From: Desulfobulbus propionicus
Lineage (GTDB): Bacteria > Desulfobacterota > Desulfobulbia > Desulfobulbales > Desulfobulbaceae
Assembly: GCA_002746685.1 (NCBI GenBank)
Contig: PDQK01000028.1
Coordinates: 1 to 64,000 of the forward strand
Reading direction: 5' to 3'
DNA: 64,000 bases
In this document: positions 46,011 through 54,774 of the stretch, piece after piece
Layout of the letters: the number at the start of each line of letters is the position of its first letter
Numbering within the stretch: the first letter of the stretch is position 1
The notes under the pieces: generated by a model
Seen by the model: the letters and a program-made list of their open reading frames with translations, nothing else
The model's database searches: none
Told to the model about the DNA's origin: nothing
Position numbers and translations under genes: made by a program

Positions 46011-46340
46011 ATGGCAAGCGAAAAGGTAATCCACGTTTCAGACAACGATTTTGATGAACAAGTAGTTGAAAATGAACTTCCATGCCTGGTGGACTTTTGG
46101 GCCCCATGGTGTGGTCCATGCAAGGCCATTGGACCAGTTATTGATGAATTGGCCGATGAGTTTGATGGCAAAGTTGCCATTGCCAAGATGAACGTGGATG
46201 ACAATCCTGCAACCCCTGGTAAATTTGGCATTCGTGCTATCCCCACCCTTATTCTGTTCAAAGGTGGTGAAGTTGTCGATCAAATTACTGGTGCTGTCGG
46301 GAAAAGTCAGCTACAGGATCTGATCAACAAAGCTGTCTAA
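46011..46340 (+). CDS. trxA: Thioredoxin
   Basis: The 109-residue protein has the active site WAPWCGPCKAIGP at about 30-42 and the cis-proline region FGIRAIPTLILFKGGEVVDQITG. It is a cytoplasmic dithiol reductant. AAGGAG precedes the ATG and the leader hairpin precedes it. A terminator follows within 20 bp, so it is monocistronic. Confidence 0.97.
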   Translation: MASEKVIHVSDNDFDEQVVENELPCLVDFWAPWCGPCKAIGPVIDELADEFDGKVAIAKMNVDDNPATPGKFGIRAIPTLILFKGGEVVDQITGAVGKSQLQDLINKAV

Positions 46341-46356
46341 TTTTTAGATTGACAAG

Positions 46357-46393
46357 CGGTTCTCTGCATCTACTGGAGAACCGTTTTTTTTTT
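46357..46393 (+). terminator. Intrinsic terminator of trxA
   Basis: CGGTTCTC pairs with GAGAACCG around an 11-nt loop, followed by ten T bases. Confidence 0.9.
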
Positions 46394-46435
46394 GTAACCA
46401 TTGCTCTTCTGCCTCAACTCCTTTCTGAGGATGCT

Positions 46436-47230
46436 ATGACTGGATTATTCCATACAACTCACCGTCTGCTTCCGGCTCCGTTACTTTTCTTTATGCTGCT
46501 CTCCCTTTCCGGGTGTGGAATGCTGGATGGTTTTGGGGGTAACAGCAAAATTGACCCCAATACGGGCGAAAAGATAGAGGTGCCGGAAATACATAAATCT
46601 TCGGGAATGTTGATCACCGAAGGTATGGATGCTTTCAATGTTGGCAATTACGAAGGTGCTATCAAGGCTTTTGAAAAAATCCTTGATGACTATCCATTTA
46701 GCAAGCAGGCACCGTTGGCAGAGCTCAAAGCTGCCGATGCCCATTATTACAACAAGTCATACCAGGAAGCAAAGCTGCTTTATCTGGAATTTGAGGAGCG
46801 CCACCCGACCAATGAAGCTATTCCATACGTCATTTTTCAGGTTGGAATGTGTGATTACGCCCGTTCAGACAGAATTGACCGGGATATCACCGGTGCACAG
46901 GATTCGATTACAACGTTTTCACGTCTGCTGAGAACCTTCCCCGACTCACCTTACACCAAGGAAGCAAAGGCAAGAATTCAGTCAGCGCGAGAGTTTCTGG
47001 TGAACCATGAGTACTTTGTGGCGGTTTTTTACGTCAAAACAGAAAAGTATGACCAAGCTATCCACAGGCTCAACTATCTGTTGAACATGTACCCAGACTC
47101 TACCATTGCACCAACTGCCCAGGCTCTGCTGGAAAAACTGGAAGCAGGGAAACCACCCAGATGGGGTTTAAAAAAATGGTTACCCAACCTGTCCATGCCT
47201 GACTCATGGATCAGCTCAGACGATGACTAA
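46436..47230 (+). CDS. bamD: Outer membrane assembly lipoprotein BamD
   Basis: The 264-residue protein has a lipoprotein signal ending in LLSLSGC and five TPR-like units: SSGMLITEGMDAFNVGNYEGAIKAFEKILDDYPFSKQAPLAELKAADAHYYNKSYQEAKLLYLEFEERHPTNEAIPYVIFQVGM, as in BamD/YfiO/ComL. It joins BamA in the outer membrane. The track starts 29 residues earlier inside the trxA terminator; the ATG at 46436, with GAGG upstream, is the correct one. Confidence 0.93.
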   Translation: MTGLFHTTHRLLPAPLLFFMLLSLSGCGMLDGFGGNSKIDPNTGEKIEVPEIHKSSGMLITEGMDAFNVGNYEGAIKAFEKILDDYPFSKQAPLAELKAADAHYYNKSYQEAKLLYLEFEERHPTNEAIPYVIFQVGMCDYARSDRIDRDITGAQDSITTFSRLLRTFPDSPYTKEAKARIQSAREFLVNHEYFVAVFYVKTEKYDQAIHRLNYLLNMYPDSTIAPTAQALLEKLEAGKPPRWGLKKWLPNLSMPDSWISSDDD

Positions 47231-47243
47231 AGCGGTAGCTGCT

Positions 47244-47828
47244 TTATCCCTTGACAAGCAAGGTTTCCAGGACCTTTATAAGCTGGTCAAGGGATTGATT
47301 TGTATCCAAAGTTGTTAAGTGGTCAGCTGAACCCAACTCTGGTGGTGCAAAGGTTTGGAGCTGATACTGGTAAATCTCCCACCGCCCATCAGACACAGCG
47401 TTTTCATCGGCAGCGCGCTCGTCCAAACGTTGCTTGACCACCTCCTGAGGGCAGGTGCAGAATACAAATTCTACCGTTGCCTCGTTTTCCCTCGCCATGT
47501 TCGCTACGGCTTCTCTTTCCACCACCCCGCTATAGGAACCATCCAGGAGCACTGCACAGTGACCTTGCTGCAGATCACGGGACGCTCTATCTACCATTTC
47601 CTGATAGGTCTTTGTGGTGTATTCAGCACTATAGATACCTTTTCCCACAGCACAGGGACGAGCATCAGTGGGATTGAGCCCAGCCAGTTGCTTGCGGACC
47701 CGATCGGTATTGTAATAGGGAATCTGGTGCTTACGGGAAAAGGCATCACCTAGATAGGACTTGCCTGAAGCCGTAAGCCCAAACAGGACCAGCACCTTTT
47801 TTTTCGTACAGTTAGCAAGACTTGCCAT
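47244..47828 (-). CDS. P-loop kinase-like protein, C-terminal half of a split two-domain enzyme
   Basis: The 194-residue protein has Walker A LFGLTASGKSYLG and a kinase lid (DERAADENAVSDGRW), and matches the ATP-binding C-terminal domain of the bifunctional aminoglycoside phosphotransferase/ATP-binding proteins of about 520 residues. Here it lies 6 bp behind the phosphotransferase-like gene as an independent ORF. The substrate of either half is unknown. A stop, not a frameshift, separates them as far as I can see. Confidence 0.8.
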   Translation of the reverse strand: MASLANCTKKKVLVLFGLTASGKSYLGDAFSRKHQIPYYNTDRVRKQLAGLNPTDARPCAVGKGIYSAEYTTKTYQEMVDRASRDLQQGHCAVLLDGSYSGVVEREAVANMARENEATVEFVFCTCPQEVVKQRLDERAADENAVSDGRWEIYQYQLQTFAPPELGSADHLTTLDTNQSLDQLIKVLETLLVKG

Positions 47829-47834
47829 AAAGCT

Positions 47835-48857
47835 CTATTGATCGCCTTGAGCGTATGTATAGGCAAGCTCAAAGTATTTGGCAGCACTGGCAAGGCACTC
47901 CTGCTGTACAGCTTCTGCTACCACAGGGTCTGCTGCGGTGAACAGTCCTATCTTGCCGCGCACGTATGCCCGGTAACATTTATAGAAATCAAGCACTTCA
48001 CCTAAGCTAGAGTCACCAGAGGCTTGAACAAACTGCTCTATAAAATAGGTCGAGAGTTCTGGCAGCCCATAAAAATCCAGGTCCATGGCCAGAAAGCCCA
48101 CATCACACGCCACATCGTGGAAACGCAAGCGCTTACTGAACTCAATGCAGTCATAAATATACACCCCATCATCGGGAAGACAGATATTGACCGAGTGTAA
48201 GTCGCCATGGCAGTCCCGTATGTATCCACCTGCAATGCGGCGCTCAAAAAGCTCACAACACGCCAGCTTTGCAGTTGCATAGTTGCGGATGTATTCAAAC
48301 TGCTCTTTTCCCAGGGCACCCTGTCCTACAAAAGATTCTGTCTGCTCAAAATTTTCCATTACATTCACCCCAACCGCTTCAGGGTTTCCGTATGCATTCA
48401 CCTCCTCACCAGTTGCAGCATTGTGGTAAAACGGTACCAGGGTAGCAGCGATCTTGTCCAGGTGGGTTTTGGTGAGCTGGCCAGCCTTGATAAGATTGCC
48501 CATCATCTTTTCTTCCGGCATCCTGACCATCTTAATGCCATACTCAACAATAGTACCATCACCCCCAAACGCAAAGGTATCATGCCGCTGGTTGACCGTC
48601 ACCACATCAAGGTAGATATCAGGGCACAGCCTGCTGTTCAACGACAGTTCCTGTTCACAGCAAACTTTACGTTTTTCAAGGGTTGAAAAGTCAAGAAAGC
48701 CAAAATCAACCGGCTTTTTGAACTTGTACACAAACTCACCAGCTAAAAGAACAAAGGAAATATGGGTCTGGACCAAAGAAATATCTTCAGCGGGGTGTGG
48801 GTACATTGCAGGCTGAAGCAGGGCGTCAATAAACGGAGGGAGTTGTTGTTCACTCAT
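47835..48857 (-). CDS. Aminoglycoside phosphotransferase-like kinase, N-terminal half of a split two-domain enzyme
   Basis: The protein of about 340 residues has an APH/choline-kinase-like fold with the catalytic loop GYIRDCHGDLHSVNICL, then YIYDCIEFSKRLRFHDVACDVGFLAMDLDFYG, in the place of the metal-binding aspartates. It opens with an ATP lobe (VYKFKKPVDFGFLDFSTLEKRKVCCEQELSLNSRL). The usual fused partner is a P-loop kinase, here a separate gene 6 bp downstream. Antibiotic resistance is not implied. Start at MSEQQLPPF; the track's first 51 residues are not conserved. Confidence 0.82.
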   Translation of the reverse strand: MSEQQLPPFIDALLQPAMYPHPAEDISLVQTHISFVLLAGEFVYKFKKPVDFGFLDFSTLEKRKVCCEQELSLNSRLCPDIYLDVVTVNQRHDTFAFGGDGTIVEYGIKMVRMPEEKMMGNLIKAGQLTKTHLDKIAATLVPFYHNAATGEEVNAYGNPEAVGVNVMENFEQTESFVGQGALGKEQFEYIRNYATAKLACCELFERRIAGGYIRDCHGDLHSVNICLPDDGVYIYDCIEFSKRLRFHDVACDVGFLAMDLDFYGLPELSTYFIEQFVQASGDSSLGEVLDFYKCYRAYVRGKIGLFTAADPVVAEAVQQECLASAAKYFELAYTYAQGDQ

Positions 48858-49133
48858 AAAAAAACCTCTTGTATCGGAAGACTTGTACGTAATTTTGCAA
48901 CGACGAATGTACCAGAAGCGTGTATAAGCGTAAACGGCTAACCAGTATTTTGGGCTAAGACCACCACATAAGGAAACGAAAAAACACACAAGAGCAAAAT
49001 TAACGTCCAATTTTCCACACTAAATGCAATCTGCCCATTGCATGATAGCAATTATCATCGTATAATCGATCATTTTTGCGCGTTGAATACATAAATTTCC
49101 ACTTTATATATTTATTCCAAAAGGCAATGCTCA

Positions 49134-51692
49134 ATGAACACCTCTTTGAAACTTAAAATAGGGTTCCTCTTTACCCTGATTGTTTTTTCACTCATGACTC
49201 TGGCACCATCCTTTTACCCCAATGCCCCGCAGTGGTGGAAAAAGTACCTTGCTCCAGAAGGACTCAAACTTGGCCTGGACCTTCAGGGCGGGATGCACCT
49301 GGTACTTCAGGTAGACCTGGAAAAAGCCATTGAGAACTCACTGGATTTTGCTGCAGCTGACCTCAAGGACGGCCTTGCAGATAAGCAAATTACCGCAGTC
49401 CGGATGAACTCGAACACCCTCTCTGAGGTGATCTTCACCCTGCCTAACACAGGGGCTGTAGATACGGTTAATCAAATTTTAGAACGCGATTTTCCAAATC
49501 TTGACGTGCAGGTAGAAGCCGAAGCTGGCAGCTTTCCCAAGATTACCCTCAAACTCAAAGATGAAGAGATTGATTTTATCCGTAAAAATGCGGTGAGCCA
49601 ATCGCTTGAAATTATCCGTAATCGAATTGATCAGTTTGGGGTAGCTGAACCGGTCATCCTGCGCCAAGGGGAAAATGAGATTGTGGTGCAGCTGCCGGGA
49701 GTAAAGGATGCTGACCGAGCCATGAAGCTCATTGGACAGACTGCCCAGCTTGAGTTCAAGCTGGTGGCTGATGCGCCAGGGGTAAGTCTTGCACAGCTGA
49801 TTAGCGATGCCCAGAGTGCAGGACAGTGGGCACCAGGCGAAAGTCGCCAGAAGCTCAATCTGGCCCTGCAAGGCAGGCTGCCCCAGGGAACGGAGGTCTA
49901 CTTTGAAAAGGTGATTGATAAGCAGACCATGAAGGAATCCCAGACCCCCATTCTGCTGGAAAACCAGATCCTCATGACCGGGGAAATGGTGAAAAATGCC
50001 CAGGTGCGTATTGGCGGCAGTTTCAACGAACCTTACGTAAGCCTTGACCTGACGGGCCGTGGTGGCACCGTGTTTGCCCACATCACCGAGAAAAATGTTA
50101 ACCGCCGGCTAGCCATTGTACTGGACGAGGTAGTCCGCTCTGCTCCGGTTATCCGTGAACGTATTTTAGGCGGCAGCGCTCAAATATCAGGGAGTTTTTC
50201 TCACGAAGAGGCAACTGACCTGGCCATTGTGCTCCGGGTTGGCGCCCTGCCTGCACCGGTTGAAATCATCCAGAACCTCACCGTTGGAGCAAGCCTGGGT
50301 AAAGACTCCATTGATAAAGGACTCATCTCCGGTCTGTTTGGCGCGCTCTTGGTGCTCGTCTTTATGGTCATCTATTACCGGATGTCTGGTATCATTGCTG
50401 ATTTTGCCCTGATGCTTAACATTCTCTTTCTTTTTGTTGGGCTGGCCATGCTCGGTGCGACCCTGACGCTGCCAGGTATTGCTGGTATCATCCTCTCCAT
50501 CGGGATGGCGGTGGATGCCAACGTGCTGATCTTTGAGCGGATGCGTGAAGAGTTTGCCCTGGGCAAATCCACTAAATCTGGAGTGGATTCAGGTTTCAGC
50601 AAGGCCTTCTGGAGTATTGTTGACTCCCAGGTAACCACCCTTATCACGGCCCTTGCGCTGTTTCTTTTTGGTACCGGGCCAATCAAAGGTTTTGCAGTAA
50701 CCCTTTCCCTGGGTATTATCTTCAACCTCTTTGCAGTGCTGTTCTGTACCCGGCTGGTCTATGACTCGCTTTACTCAACCCGGTTGCTCAAGAACCTCTC
50801 CTTCATGCAAATTATCAAAAATGCCCGTTTTGATTTTATGAAGGCACGCAAAATTGCTTTCAGCCTTTCTGCTGTTTTTGTCATCGTTGGCTTGGCTGCC
50901 TTTACTCAAATTCTCCGTGGTCAGGCAAATCTTGGCGTTGATTTTTCCGGTGGTTCCCTGCTTCAGTATCATGCGGATAAAGCCTTTGCCCTAGAAGACA
51001 TTCGTTCCGCACTGAAATCTGGCGGTTACCCAGATATTGACTTACAGGAAGTAACCGGCGAAAACCGACTCATTGTCAAACTAAAAAAATCTGAAGAGGT
51101 TGTCGGGCATTTAGGGGATAAAATCACCGCCATTCTGGTAAAACAAAACCCTGAGCATAATTTCATCATGGAAAGTCAGTCGGAAATCGGCTCCTCCATT
51201 TCTGCGGTGCTCAGAAATAAAGCCATCCAGGCCATCGCGATCTCACTGCTTGGAGTACTTTTTTATCTGGCCATCCGCTTTGATTTCAGCTTTGGTCTTG
51301 CAGCTGCTGCTGCCACCTTTCATGACGTACTGGTTGTGCTTGGCATCTGCTGGCTGGCAAACCTGGAAATTACCCTGTTGATCGTCACGGCCTTGCTTAC
51401 CCTGGCCGGGTACTCGCTCAACGACTCAGTGGTCGTGTTTGACCGCATCCGTGAAAACTTAAAACCCGACGACGATGTAACGTTTTTCCAGGTCATCAAC
51501 AACAGCATCAATCAGGTACTGGGCAGGTCAGTGGTTACATCACTCACCACCGCGTTGGTGCTGGTTTCCCTTTTCATTTACGGTGGATCATCAATCCACG
51601 ATTTTGCACTTACCTTGCTGATTGGTGTTGGCGTGGGAACCTACTCCTCAATCTTTATTGCAAGCCCACTGCTTTCTCTGAAGAAGAGATAG
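49134..51692 (+). CDS. secDF: Fused protein translocase subunit SecDF
   Basis: The 852-residue protein joins SecD (about 1-555, with DLQGGMHLVLQV, NRIDQFGVAEPVI and six helices including GIAGIILSIGMAVDANVLIFERMREE) to SecF (about 560-852, with GVDFSGGSLLQYH and TLAGYSLNDSVVVFDRIRENL). It uses the proton-motive force to help Sec-dependent export. In many proteobacteria the two are separate genes; the fusion here is intact. YajC is not adjacent. Confidence 0.96.
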   Translation: MNTSLKLKIGFLFTLIVFSLMTLAPSFYPNAPQWWKKYLAPEGLKLGLDLQGGMHLVLQVDLEKAIENSLDFAAADLKDGLADKQITAVRMNSNTLSEVIFTLPNTGAVDTVNQILERDFPNLDVQVEAEAGSFPKITLKLKDEEIDFIRKNAVSQSLEIIRNRIDQFGVAEPVILRQGENEIVVQLPGVKDADRAMKLIGQTAQLEFKLVADAPGVSLAQLISDAQSAGQWAPGESRQKLNLALQGRLPQGTEVYFEKVIDKQTMKESQTPILLENQILMTGEMVKNAQVRIGGSFNEPYVSLDLTGRGGTVFAHITEKNVNRRLAIVLDEVVRSAPVIRERILGGSAQISGSFSHEEATDLAIVLRVGALPAPVEIIQNLTVGASLGKDSIDKGLISGLFGALLVLVFMVIYYRMSGIIADFALMLNILFLFVGLAMLGATLTLPGIAGIILSIGMAVDANVLIFERMREEFALGKSTKSGVDSGFSKAFWSIVDSQVTTLITALALFLFGTGPIKGFAVTLSLGIIFNLFAVLFCTRLVYDSLYSTRLLKNLSFMQIIKNARFDFMKARKIAFSLSAVFVIVGLAAFTQILRGQANLGVDFSGGSLLQYHADKAFALEDIRSALKSGGYPDIDLQEVTGENRLIVKLKKSEEVVGHLGDKITAILVKQNPEHNFIMESQSEIGSSISAVLRNKAIQAIAISLLGVLFYLAIRFDFSFGLAAAAATFHDVLVVLGICWLANLEITLLIVTALLTLAGYSLNDSVVVFDRIRENLKPDDDVTFFQVINNSINQVLGRSVVTSLTTALVLVSLFIYGGSSIHDFALTLLIGVGVGTYSSIFIASPLLSLKKR

Positions 51693-51699
51693 GTTTTTT

Positions 51700-52434
51700 A
51701 TGAATACTTCTTTGCCCCCTGGTTTCAATCCGTTGGAGCCAGGGCAACAATTCTGTTTTGCCTGCCACCCTGATGTCCCCTGCTTCACAGAGTGTTGCCG
51801 TGAACTTGATCTGGCTCTCACCCCTTACGATGTTTTACGACTGAAAAACCATCTGGATATACACTCAGGCCGCTTTTTAGAGCAGTATGTCATCATTGAA
51901 TGGGATGAATCCATGCTCTTTCCAGTCTGCTACCTCACCATGGTGGACGACGGCAAGGCCAGCTGCATTTTTGTGAGCAAACAAGGATGTACCGTCTACG
52001 AGAATCGTCCAGGAAGCTGCCGGGCTTATCCCATTGGCAGAGGAGCCGCACAAAACAGTGACGGCACTATCTCTGAAGCCTTTGTGTTAATAACAGAACC
52101 CCATTGCCAAGGTTTCAAGGAGCAACAGATAAAGGATGCGGTTTCCTACTCCGATGACCAAGGGCTGAAGCCCTACAATAGCTTTAACGATGCTCTGCTT
52201 ACCCTGCAACAGCATGAAAAAATCAAGGCAGGGTTTCGCCCCACCAGAGAGCAACTGGATCAGTATATCCTGGCACTGTACAACCTGGACAGTTTTCGCC
52301 AGGAACTGGCTGATGATCGCATCTCCATGAATCGTCCGCTCACTCCTTTTGAGCTGCAGGCTTTGACCGGTGACGATGAGCAACTCCTGCTGCTTGGCAT
52401 TGCATGGCTCAAGCAGGAATTCTTTGGGGAATAA
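51700..52434 (+). CDS. YkgJ-family cysteine cluster protein
   Basis: The 244-residue protein has the CxxxxxCxxCC-like cluster CFACHPDVPCFTECCRELD near residue 19, a second group (CIFVSKQGCTVYENRPGSCRAYPIG), and is a UPF0153/YkgJ type predicted to bind zinc or iron. The role is unknown. It lies 7 bp after secDF. No Shine-Dalgarno is clear. Confidence 0.83.
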   Translation: MNTSLPPGFNPLEPGQQFCFACHPDVPCFTECCRELDLALTPYDVLRLKNHLDIHSGRFLEQYVIIEWDESMLFPVCYLTMVDDGKASCIFVSKQGCTVYENRPGSCRAYPIGRGAAQNSDGTISEAFVLITEPHCQGFKEQQIKDAVSYSDDQGLKPYNSFNDALLTLQQHEKIKAGFRPTREQLDQYILALYNLDSFRQELADDRISMNRPLTPFELQALTGDDEQLLLLGIAWLKQEFFGE

Positions 52435-52440
52435 TGTATT

Positions 52441-52506
52441 TACGCAACCAATCACGGGTTTGTCCTTCTTCATTATTCTCTGCTTCTGACGTGTAACTGA
52501 TCACAG
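52441..52506 (+). repeat. Dispersed intergenic repeat, copy C
   Basis: The element runs from ACGCAACCAATCACGG to TGACGTGTAACTGATCAC, the same terminal blocks as copies A and B, with a divergent centre (TTATTCTCTGCTTC). It fills the gap between the YkgJ gene and the HD gene. Confidence 0.75.
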
Positions 52507-52536
52507 GCACTTCAGTTACGTATTTACTCTTTATCT

Positions 52537-53205
52537 ATGGCTCCAGACATCTCTACTTTTGAACGCCAATTTGACACCATCAAACTGATCAGCGCCAAGT
52601 ATTGCCTTGAAGAAGGAGGCTCTCACGGGCCAGATCATAGTGAGCGCGTCTTTCGCATGGCTCTCCACATTGGTAAGCAGATGGGAGCGGACCTGGTTAT
52701 CCTTGGCACAGCAGCACTTCTCCACGATATAGGCAGAAAGGCTGAGCGTGAAAGCAAGGGAGAGATATGTCATGCCATGCACGGGGCAAAGCTGGCGGCC
52801 AAAGAACTCAGCCTCTCTGGATTCGCACAAACCGAGATAGGGGCAATTTGCCACTGCATTGCAAGCCATCGCTTTCGCAAAGGAACAGCTCCCAAAACCC
52901 TGGAGGCCAAAATTCTCTTTGATGCAGATAAACTTGACTCCATCGGAGCCATCGGAATTGGTCGAGCCTTTCTTTTTGCCGGTCAAATCGGTGCCTGTTT
53001 ACATAACCCCGAGCTGGACCATGGAACCACCAGGTCTTATTCTACAGAAGATAGTGCGTATCGCGAATTCCAGGTTAAGATGTCCAAGGTAAAGGAGCAG
53101 ATGCTTACCCCCATCGGAAAGGCAATTGCCCAAGAGCGTCACCAGTTCATGGAAATCTTTTTTGATCAACTCAACTATGAAATATATGGGCTAACCAGTG
53201 GGTAG
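52537..53205 (+). CDS. HD-domain phosphohydrolase
   Basis: The 222-residue protein has the HD metal motif: HGPDHSERVFRMALHIGKQMG, AALLHDIGRKAE and a later DADKLDSIGAIGIGRAF. HD proteins hydrolyse phosphate esters of nucleotides; the substrate is unknown. The layout resembles the YedJ/uncharacterised HD families. A short gap (3 bp to the possible TTG start) links it to the HAD gene. Confidence 0.87.
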   Translation: MAPDISTFERQFDTIKLISAKYCLEEGGSHGPDHSERVFRMALHIGKQMGADLVILGTAALLHDIGRKAERESKGEICHAMHGAKLAAKELSLSGFAQTEIGAICHCIASHRFRKGTAPKTLEAKILFDADKLDSIGAIGIGRAFLFAGQIGACLHNPELDHGTTRSYSTEDSAYREFQVKMSKVKEQMLTPIGKAIAQERHQFMEIFFDQLNYEIYGLTSG

Positions 53206-53226
53206 CTCTTGAAACGAAATAAACCA

Positions 53227-53853
53227 ATGCTCAAACTTATTGTTTTTGATTGCGACGGGGTAATGTTCAGTTCTTTGGCAGCCAATAAAGCATACTACAG
53301 TCACCTGCTCCAGCAGTTCGGTTGCCCGGCCATGGAACCAGACGATCTTGCCTATGTGCATACCCAAAGTGTAACCAAGTCAGTGGAATATCTTTTCCGC
53401 AATCATCAGGTTGATCTCGAAGAGGTAGCCGCTTACCGAGATCAGCTGGACTACGCACCTTTCTTACGCCATATGCAGATGGAACCAGACCTGATTCCTT
53501 TTCTGGAGTGGGCTAAACCACGTTTCACTACAGCCATATCCACTAACCGTACCAATACCATGGATATGCTCATGGATACGTTTGCGATTCGTCCCTGGTT
53601 TGACATGGTGGTAACCCCAACCGATGCCGGGCGTCCCAAGCCAGCTCCAGATGGCCTCCTCATGATCCTGGAGAGGTTTAAAGTACCCCCTGAGGAAACA
53701 ATTTTTATTGGGGATTCAGTGGTTGACCGCGACCATTGCCGCCCGGTTGGGGTCGATTTGATCGCATTTAAGAACCCTGAGCTTGACGCCAGGTATCATG
53801 TGGAGAGTTTCATGGAGATAAAAGAGCTGCCACCGTTGCAGGAGGTCAAGTAA
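53227..53853 (+). CDS. HAD-superfamily hydrolase, phosphoglycolate phosphatase-like
   Basis: The protein of about 208 residues has HAD motif I VFDCDGVMFSS, motif II ISTNRTNTMD, a conserved lysine in GRPKPAPDGLLMILE, and motif IV IFIGDSVVDRDH. The substrate is unknown; phosphoglycolate phosphatase-like family. The track starts at a TTG at 53209; I prefer the ATG at 53227 because the motif follows immediately, though neither has a good ribosome binding site. It converges with the DUF4388 gene. Confidence 0.85.
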   Translation: MLKLIVFDCDGVMFSSLAANKAYYSHLLQQFGCPAMEPDDLAYVHTQSVTKSVEYLFRNHQVDLEEVAAYRDQLDYAPFLRHMQMEPDLIPFLEWAKPRFTTAISTNRTNTMDMLMDTFAIRPWFDMVVTPTDAGRPKPAPDGLLMILERFKVPPEETIFIGDSVVDRDHCRPVGVDLIAFKNPELDARYHVESFMEIKELPPLQEVK

Positions 53854-53862
53854 AAACAGAGG

Positions 53863-54492
53863 CTACTCATCTTCATCCAGCCGCTTCAAGCCTTCCATGA
53901 GAATCATCATAAAATCTCCAATCTCCCTGGTCTGCATGAGGGATTCTGGAAGTCCTGGAATAAAGCGGAAATTACCTTCTCTTTCAGCCAGGATAGCATA
54001 AATTGCTTCCTGATTATCCAACTCCTCAAATCGCGCCGCTAAAAGCCCGCCTTCACGAAAGGTCACCCGCGCCCGTCCACCTGCCAGGTTCATTTCCAGG
54101 CGTCCTGTTTTTTGATGCATATGAAAAACCTGCAACAATTCTGCCGGTAAAATCGCATCAATCCGACCTTTCATAACGGCGCCTGCAGGATCGACAGCCT
54201 CTATCGGCTGTGATGCTCTGCCAAGAGAAAGTTTATCTGTGAGCTGAAATTTCATCAACCCTGTACAGCCCCCACAGGTAAATTCCGTCTCCCTAAACTC
54301 AGCAAAGTTCGTTGATATATGGGGCAGCAAGGTGACCAGTAAACCAGTCAATTCACGGATAAGAATGAGACAGGAAGAGCAGCCCAACGAAAATTCCACG
54401 GATTGACCAGTGAGAACAAAGCCGTCATCTTTTTTATATAGAGGGCAATTGCGTTGACTTGTGACAACAAACTGGGCACGGAGTTCGCTCAT
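53863..54492 (-). CDS. DUF4388 (PATAN-like) protein with cysteine-rich N-terminus
   Basis: The 209-residue protein has a C-terminal DUF4388 domain (about 108-205: MKGRIDAILPAELLQVFHMHQKTGRLEMNLAGGRARVTFREGGLLAARFEELDNQEAIYAILAEREGNFRFIPGL), typical of signalling and polarity proteins of the PATAN group. The N-terminal half has cysteine pairs (SLGCSSC, TCGGC) that may bind a metal. It diverges from the E2-like gene across 282 bp, so the two may share regulation. The function is unknown. Confidence 0.78.
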   Translation of the reverse strand: MSELRAQFVVTSQRNCPLYKKDDGFVLTGQSVEFSLGCSSCLILIRELTGLLVTLLPHISTNFAEFRETEFTCGGCTGLMKFQLTDKLSLGRASQPIEAVDPAGAVMKGRIDAILPAELLQVFHMHQKTGRLEMNLAGGRARVTFREGGLLAARFEELDNQEAIYAILAEREGNFRFIPGLPESLMQTREIGDFMMILMEGLKRLDEDE

Positions 54493-54774
54493 TATTATCT
54501 AAAGAAAAAAGAAATGTTCAAGATAGCTACGCATAGGTCATCCACGGAGTTACACACCCGGCGAGAAGTTACTGTTTAAGGATATTGTACACATTATGAT
54601 TTTTCACTCAAAGAAAACTTCTCTTATTCTGATTTCTCTTCCGCTTTTTAGCGGTTTGGTTCCAATCGGCCTTGTTTCATGATCACAAATACGATATTAT
54701 TGCAAGTAGTGTGTTTTTCGATGGCTTAAGCTAACTCATCGTTTTTACCAATTCATTTTGCAACAGGATGCTTC

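Noticed and set aside
47835-48857. Aminoglycoside resistance gene
   Set aside because: The APH-like fold is shared by many small-molecule kinases, and the partner kinase domain points to a housekeeping family.
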